64,000 nucleotides of DNA from Dechloromonas hortensis. Lineage in GTDB: Bacteria; Pseudomonadota; Gammaproteobacteria; Burkholderiales; Rhodocyclaceae. Below are positions 59,129 through 64,000 of this stretch, one piece after another; the first letter of the stretch is position 1, and every line of letters begins with the position of its first letter. A program made the translations under genes and the position numbers. The notes below the pieces were generated by a model. It ran no database searches. It saw only the letters and a program-made list of their open reading frames with translations, and was not told where the DNA came from. The stretch covers positions 62,001 to 126,000 of the forward strand of contig NZ_SSSQ01000004.1 of the NCBI RefSeq assembly GCF_009469765.1. The letters run 5' to 3'.

Positions 59129-61986
59129 GCCGCAACGCCCCCTAAATACGCTTCGAGCACCGCCGGATCGCACTGCACTTCCTCCGGCAGCCCGGTGGCG
59201 ATCTCTTCGCCGAATTCCATGACCACGACGCGGTCGACCAGGCTCATCACGAAATCCATGTCGTGCTCGACGATCAGCACTGCCATGCCTTCCGACTTGA
59301 GGCGCTTCAGCAGTTCGGCCAGCGCCTGCTTTTCCTTCAGGCGCAGGCCGGCCGCCGGTTCGTCGAGCAGCAGCAGGCAGGGGTCGGAACACAGGGCGCG
59401 GGCGATTTCGAGGATGCGCTGCTGGCCGAGCGCCAGGCTGCCGGCTTCGACGTGCATGAACTCGCCGAGCCCGACCCGTTCGACCTGGAGCGCCGCTTCG
59501 CGCAGCAGACGGGCTTCCTCGGCCCGGTCCAGGCGCCAGGCCGCCGCCAGCACGCCCTGGCTGCCGCGCATGTGGGCGCCGATGGCGACGTTTTCCAGCA
59601 CGCTCATGTTGGGTAGCAGGCGCACATGCTGGAAGGTACGGCTCATGCCGAGGGCGGCGATTTCGCGCGAGGTGTGGCCGGCCACCGGCTGGCCGCGGAA
59701 GAGGATTTCGCCGGAGGTCGGCGTATCGACGCCGGACAACTGGTTGAACATCGTGCTCTTGCCAGCGCCGTTCGGGCCGATCAGGGCGAGGATCTCGCCG
59801 GCCTGAACATGCAGGTTCATGTTGTTGTTGGCGACCAGGCCGCCGAACTTGCGGGTCACCGCCTTGGCTTCGAGAATCACTTCGCCATGCGGCGGCTGCG
59901 CCTTCTTCGGCAGCGGCGCGGCCGCGCCGTCAATCGCCTTGATTTCGCTGCGCACCGGCACCAGGCGGGCGAGCAGCGGCCATAGGCCGTCGCGGGCCCG
60001 ATGCAGGACGACGATCATCAGCAGGCCGAAGACGATGACTTCGAAATGACCGGCCGAACCGAACAGCTTGGGCAGGATGTCTTGCAGCCATTGCTTGAGG
60101 ACGGTGATCACCCCGGCCCCAACCAGCGCCCCCCAGACCTGTCCGGCACCGCCGACGACGGCCATGAACAGGTACTCGATGCCGATGTGCAGGCCGAAGG
60201 GTGTCGGATTGACGAAGCGCTGCAGGTGGGCATAGAGCCAGCCGGCGGCACAGGCGTGCAGCGCGGCGATGACGAAGATCACCATGCGCGCCCGCGAGGT
60301 ATCGACCCCCATCGCCTCGGCCATCACCATGCCGCCCTTCAGGGCCCGGATGGCGCGGCCTTCGCGGGAATCGAGCAGGTTCTTGGTGGTGAACAACGCG
60401 GCCAGCACGAAGGCCCAGACCAGGTAGTAGTAATAGCGGTTGTCGAGCAGTTCGAAACCGAAGAGGCTGATCGCCGGCAGGTTGGAGAGGCCGGCATGGC
60501 CACCGAGGAATTCCATGTTGCCGAACAGGAAGAACAGGCTGATCCCCCAGGCCATGGTGCCGAGCGGCAGGTAGTGGCCGGACAGTTTGAGCGTCACCGA
60601 ACCGAGGATTACCGCCACCGTCGCCGTCAGCAGCAGGCCGACGCCCAGCGCGGCCCACGGCGAACCGCCGGCGAAAGCCAGCCAGGCCGGCAGTTCGCTC
60701 GAGCTGGTCAGCCAGGCCGTGGTGTAGGCGCCGAGGCCGACGAAAGCCGCCTGGCCGAAGGAGGTCAAGCCGCCGACCCCGGTCAGCAGCACCAGGCCAA
60801 GGGCGACCAGGGCCGAGAGGCCGACGTAGTTGAGCAGCGTGACGTAGAACTCGGGCAGCACCAGCGGCGCCAGCAGCAGCACGCCGAGAAAGACGGCGAG
60901 CGCCAGACGCGGACTGATCCAGCCATCGCGCCGCGCCGTCGTCACGACATGCGCCGTTTCCTCTTCCTCGACGTGGCGCGTCGACCACGACAGCCAGATC
61001 AGCACCGGGATGATCAGCGTGAACACCAGCACATCCTTGAAGGCGCTGGCCCAGAAGGAGGAGAAGGATTCGAGCAGGCCGACGACGATGGCCCCCGCCG
61101 CTGCCAGCGGGTAGCTGGCCAGGCCGCCGATGATGGCGGCGACGAAGCCCTTGAGGCCGATCAGGAAGCCGCTGTCGTAATAGATCGTGGTCAGCGGCGC
61201 GACCAGCAGGCCGGACAGCGTGCCGATCAGGGCGGCGAAGAAGAAGGTCTGACGACCGGCCAGGGCCGGCGAAATGCCCATCAGGCGGGCGCCATTGCGG
61301 TTGATGGCGGTAGCGCGCAGGGCCTTGCCGGCCAGCGTGCGGTCAAAGTACAGGTACAGCCCGACGATCAGCGACAATGAAGCGGCCAGCACGACCAGGG
61401 TATGGCCGCCGACCAGCAGCGAGCCGACTTCGATCTGCATCTCGCTGAACGGTGCGGTGCGCGATCCTTCCGGCCCGAAGATGAGCAAGCCGAGGCCGAC
61501 CATCAGCAGATGCAGGGCGACCGAAATGATCAGCAGAATGAGCACCGGCGCTTCGGCCACCGGCTGGAAGGCGACGCGATAGAGCATCGGCCCCATCGGC
61601 ACGACGATGGCCAGTGCCAGGACCGCCTTAGCCGCATGCGGCAGGTCGGCCAGCGGCAGAACCCAGAGCAGGCCGGCGACGGCGAGCGGATAGGCGACGT
61701 TCCAGAGCAGCGACTTGCCGAGTTGGCGACGGCCCGGCTGGGCGTCGATGATGTCGGCGCCGAGCGCCAGCGCGCCGGCCCCCAGCAGCAGCCAGACGGT
61801 ACCCGGGTAATGGCCGGTTTCCAGCGCCGCCATGGTGAGCGCGCCCCAGGCGAGAAACTCACCCTGGGGAATGAAGATGATCCGGGTGACGGCAAAGACC
61901 AGGACCAGCGCCAGCGCCAGCAAGGCATAGATGGCGCCGTTGGTGACGCCGTCCTGGGCAAGCAGGGCGAAGATTTCAGCATCCAT
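59125..61986 (-). CDS. LivH-LivM-LivG fusion: two permeases and an ATPase in one chain
   Basis: 953 residues carrying three normally separate subunits. Residues 1-335 are LivH-like ([54 protein letters not shown]). Residues 355-680 are LivM-like ([62 protein letters not shown]). Residues 700-953 are LivG-like with Walker [10 protein letters not shown] (737-745), signature [15 protein letters not shown] and Walker [12 protein letters not shown]. The signature serine/glycine are changed (LALGQ). No binding protein is in the window. Linkers at about 336-354 and 680-700 are charged or Pro-rich. The frame is uninterrupted. Confidence 0.93.
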   Translation of the reverse strand: MDAEIFALLAQDGVTNGAIYALLALALVLVFAVTRIIFIPQGEFLAWGALTMAALETGHYPGTVWLLLGAGALALGADIIDAQPGRRQLGKSLLWNVAYPLAVAGLLWVLPLADLPHAAKAVLALAIVVPMGPMLYRVAFQPVAEAPVLILLIISVALHLLMVGLGLLIFGPEGSRTAPFSEMQIEVGSLLVGGHTLVVLAASLSLIVGLYLYFDRTLAGKALRATAINRNGARLMGISPALAGRQTFFFAALIGTLSGLLVAPLTTIYYDSGFLIGLKGFVAAIIGGLASYPLAAAGAIVVGLLESFSSFWASAFKDVLVFTLIIPVLIWLSWSTRHVEEEETAHVVTTARRDGWISPRLALAVFLGVLLLAPLVLPEFYVTLLNYVGLSALVALGLVLLTGVGGLTSFGQAAFVGLGAYTTAWLTSSSELPAWLAFAGGSPWAALGVGLLLTATVAVILGSVTLKLSGHYLPLGTMAWGISLFFLFGNMEFLGGHAGLSNLPAISLFGFELLDNRYYYYLVWAFVLAALFTTKNLLDSREGRAIRALKGGMVMAEAMGVDTSRARMVIFVIAALHACAAGWLYAHLQRFVNPTPFGLHIGIEYLFMAVVGGAGQVWGALVGAGVITVLKQWLQDILPKLFGSAGHFEVIVFGLLMIVVLHRARDGLWPLLARLVPVRSEIKAIDGAAAPLPKKAQPPHGEVILEAKAVTRKFGGLVANNNMNLHVQAGEILALIGPNGAGKSTMFNQLSGVDTPTSGEILFRGQPVAGHTSREIAALGMSRTFQHVRLLPNMSVLENVAIGAHMRGSQGVLAAAWRLDRAEEARLLREAALQVERVGLGEFMHVEAGSLALGQQRILEIARALCSDPCLLLLDEPAAGLRLKEKQALAELLKRLKSEGMAVLIVEHDMDFVMSLVDRVVVMEFGEEIATGLPEEVQCDPAVLEAYLGGVAA

Positions 61987-62031
61987 GAAGGACTCCAGGT
62001 CGACCGCTGCGGTCGACGATCAAAAACGGGC

Positions 62032-62064
62032 AAAAACCGGGCCGCGCGGCAAGCCGCCGGCCCG
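62032..62064 (-). terminator. Terminator-like hairpin between the aldolase gene and the transporter genes
   Basis: Read leftward: CCGGGCCGG, a loop, CGGCCCGG, then TTTTTGCCCGTTTTTG. It lies 6 nt after the aldolase stop. Just beyond it, 61999-62017 is GTCGACCGC-T-GCGGTCGAC, a perfect inverted repeat 12 nt before the transporter start. Confidence 0.7.
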
Positions 62065-62070
62065 GCATCG

Positions 62071-63102
62071 TCAGACAGCCAGGCCGCGTGCGCGGGCCAG
62101 GGTCAGCGCGGTGTCCTCGATCATGTCCTCCTGGCCGCCGACCATGCCGCGCCGGCCCATCTCGACCAGGATGTCGCGGGCCGGGACGCCGTACTTCTTC
62201 TCGGCGCGCTTGGCGAAGAGCAGGAAGGAGCCATAGACGCCGGCATAACCCAAGGTCAGCGCGTCGCGGTCGATGCGGATCGGGAAGTCCATGATCGGCA
62301 CCACCAGATCCTCGGCGACGTCCTGGATCTTGAAGACATCGACTCCGGTCGCGATGCCCATCAGACTGCACACGGCGATCAGCACTTCCATCGGCGTGTT
62401 GCCGGCGCCGGCGCCGAGGCCAGCGGCGGCGGCATCGATCCGGTTGGCGCCGACTTCGATGGCGGCGATCGAGTTGGCGACGCCCATCGCCAGGTTGTGG
62501 TGGCCGTGGAAGCCAAGCTCGGTTTCCGGCTTCAGCGCGTCACGCACCGCACCGAGGCGGGCCTTGACGGTATCCGGCAGCAGGTGGCCGGCCGAGTCGG
62601 TGATGTAGATGCAGTTGGCGCCGTAGCTTTCCATCAGTTTCGCCTGCTTGACCAGGCCTTCCGGGCTGTTCATGTGGCTCATCATCAGGAAGCCGACGGT
62701 GTCCATGTCGAGCTTCCTGGCCATCTTGATGTGCTGTTCCGAGACGTCGGCCTCGGTGCAGTGGGTGGCGACGCGGATGGTATGGACGCCGAGCTCGCGC
62801 GCCATCTTGAGGTGGTCGACGGTGCCGATGCCCGGCAGCAGCAGCGCCGAAACCTTGGCCTGCTTCATTTTCGGGATCACCGCGCCGAGGTATTCCTCGT
62901 CGCTGTGGGCCGGGAAGCCGTAGTTGACCGAGGAGCCGCCCAGGCCGTCGCCGTGGGTGACTTCGATCAGCGGAATGCCCGCATCGTCGAGGCCGCTGGC
63001 GATGCTGACCATCTGCTCCAGGCTCATCAGGTGCCGCTTGGGATGCATGCCATCCCGCAGGGTCATGTCGTGGACGGTGATGTTCTTGCCGCGCAAAGTC
63101 AT
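62071..63102 (-). CDS. bphI: 4-hydroxy-2-oxovalerate aldolase (BphI/MhpE type)
   Basis: A 343-residue class II metal-dependent aldolase that splits 4-hydroxy-2-oxovalerate into pyruvate and acetaldehyde. The N-terminal [14 protein letters not shown] supplies the catalytic Arg-Asp and His. [46 protein letters not shown] and the metal-binding [15 protein letters not shown] are present. The [13 protein letters not shown] and [10 protein letters not shown] forms are closer to BphI than to DmpG. AAGGAG precedes the ATG at 63102. It starts 10 nt after the dehydrogenase stop; the two proteins normally form a complex that channels acetaldehyde. Confidence 0.95.
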   Translation of the reverse strand: MTLRGKNITVHDMTLRDGMHPKRHLMSLEQMVSIASGLDDAGIPLIEVTHGDGLGGSSVNYGFPAHSDEEYLGAVIPKMKQAKVSALLLPGIGTVDHLKMARELGVHTIRVATHCTEADVSEQHIKMARKLDMDTVGFLMMSHMNSPEGLVKQAKLMESYGANCIYITDSAGHLLPDTVKARLGAVRDALKPETELGFHGHHNLAMGVANSIAAIEVGANRIDAAAAGLGAGAGNTPMEVLIAVCSLMGIATGVDVFKIQDVAEDLVVPIMDFPIRIDRDALTLGYAGVYGSFLLFAKRAEKKYGVPARDILVEMGRRGMVGGQEDMIEDTALTLARARGLAV

Positions 63103-63112
63103 GTTCTTCTCC

Positions 63113-64000
63113 TTACCCGGCGACCGGCTCAAGCTTGAGCGCGCCTTTGATGATTTCTTCGGCGAACATTTCCGCCGTCCGGGCCGCCGCGGCGGTCATG
63201 ATGTCGAGGTTGCCGGCATAGGTCGGCAGGAAGTCGCCGAGGCCCTGCACTTCGAGGAAGACCGAGACGCGGTTGCCGTCGAAGACCGGGCCATTGACCA
63301 GGCGGTAGCCGGGCACGTACTTCTGGACTTCGGCGATCATGGTCAGGATCGAGTCGGTGATCCGCGCCTGGTCCGGCGTGCCTTCGGTCAGGCAATGCAC
63401 GGTGTCGCGCATGATCAGCGGCGGTTCGGCCGGGTTGATGATGATGATCGCCTTGCCCTTCTCGGCGCCGCCGACCTGCTCGATGGCACCCGAGGTGGTG
63501 CGGGTAAATTCGTCGATGTTCTTGCGGGTGCCGGGACCGGCGCTCTTCGAACTGATGGTGGCGACGATTTCGCCGTACTTGACCTTCTGGACGCGGGAGA
63601 TGGCGGCGACCATGGGAATCGTCGCCTGCCCGCCGCAGGTCACCATATTGACGTTCATCTCGCCCTGCCCGACCAGCGTCTTGAGATTGACCGGCGGCAC
63701 GCAGAAGGGGCCGATCGCCGCCGGCGTCAGGTCGATCATCAGCACGCCGAGCTCGTTCAGCTTGCGACTGTTCTCGGCGTGCACGTAGGCGCTGGTCGCG
63801 TCGAAGGCGATCTGCACGCCATCCGCCAGCACGTGCGGCAGCAGGCCGTCGACCCCGGCGGCGGTGACTTTGAGGCCGAGCTCGGCCGCCCGCTTCAGGC
63901 CTTCCGACTCGGGGTCGATGCCGACCATCCAGGCCGGCTCCAGCACCGGGCTACGCTTGAGTTTGTAGAGCAGATCGGTACCGATGTTGCCGGGGCCGAT
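63113..64000 (-). CDS. bphJ: Acylating acetaldehyde dehydrogenase (BphJ/MhpF type), 5' end outside the window
   Basis: The last 295 residues are visible; about 10-20 N-terminal residues are beyond the window edge. The enzyme turns acetaldehyde, NAD+ and CoA into acetyl-CoA. The NAD-binding [17 protein letters not shown] begins at the edge. The catalytic cysteine is in [51 protein letters not shown] and [37 protein letters not shown] are typical. It heads the visible part of the leftward catabolic operon. Confidence 0.95.
   Translation of the reverse strand: MGPGNIGTDLLYKLKRSPVLEPAWMVGIDPESEGLKRAAELGLKVTAAGVDGLLPHVLADGVQIAFDATSAYVHAENSRKLNELGVLMIDLTPAAIGPFCVPPVNLKTLVGQGEMNVNMVTCGGQATIPMVAAISRVQKVKYGEIVATISSKSAGPGTRKNIDEFTRTTSGAIEQVGGAEKGKAIIIINPAEPPLIMRDTVHCLTEGTPDQARITDSILTMIAEVQKYVPGYRLVNGPVFDGNRVSVFLEVQGLGDFLPTYAGNLDIMTAAAARTAEMFAEEIIKGALKLEPVAG

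Overview
The window looks like core chromosome of a motile, respiratory betaproteobacterium of the Rhodocyclales (Dechloromonas/Azonexus-like). This is inferred from gene order, GC-rich coding, a large c-di-GMP/hybrid-kinase repertoire, C4-dicarboxylate transport and meta-cleavage genes. No species is claimed. No transposase, phage gene or CRISPR array was seen.

Layout. (1) 1-7.6 kb: DUF599 and RarD membrane proteins, a CHASE-PAS-GGDEF-EAL c-di-GMP protein, a membrane spermidine-synthase-like protein and a DMT exporter. (2) 7.5-12.4 kb: rlmB and rnr, normally neighbours, separated by a divergent bacteriohemerythrin/HDOD pair whose HDOD gene has a FliA-like promoter. (3) 12.4-13.4 kb: tRNA-Leu(CAG), a degenerate second copy with an almost unchanged terminator, and a small exported protein. 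(4) 13.4-28.8 kb: a long leftward housekeeping cluster, read from its 5' end: ndk, rlmN, pilW, rodZ, ispG, hisS, yfgM-like, bamB, der, hfq, hflX, hflK, hflC, yjeT-like, hisZ, purA. (5) 28.9-37.1 kb: a conserved hypothetical gene, the TRAP transporter dctPQM, dctA, and a DctS/DctR-type two-component system. The same inverted repeat lies upstream of dctP and between dctA and dctS. (6) 37.2-43.7 kb: trxA-rho-rpmE, an ArnT-like transferase, orn, an M48 protease and rsgA. (7) 43.8-56.6 kb: an approx. 13 kb signalling block with an HD-GYP response regulator, three consecutive giant hybrid histidine kinases with overlapping reading frames, and a convergent REC-HATPase switch protein. (8) 56.9-64 kb: a leftward aromatic catabolism operon with acylating acetaldehyde dehydrogenase (cut by the window edge), 4-hydroxy-2-oxovalerate aldolase, a fused LivH-LivM-LivG ABC transporter protein, LivF, a hemerythrin-domain protein and an MhpC-like hydrolase.

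How the parts fit. Region 5 is a complete sense-and-import module for C4-dicarboxylates, with a plausible shared operator. Region 7 could form a multi-step phosphorelay ending in c-di-GMP hydrolysis and a partner-switching output. Region 8 covers the lower meta-cleavage pathway (hydrolase, aldolase, dehydrogenase) plus uptake of an organic acid or aromatic substrate. The ring-cleavage dioxygenase, the hydratase and the binding protein are not in the window. The most unusual items are the tandem kinases (one with an N-terminal CBS array, two sharing an unnamed C-terminal helical module), the degenerate tRNA copy, the Dct operators, the FliA-like HDOD promoter and the C-rich rho leader.
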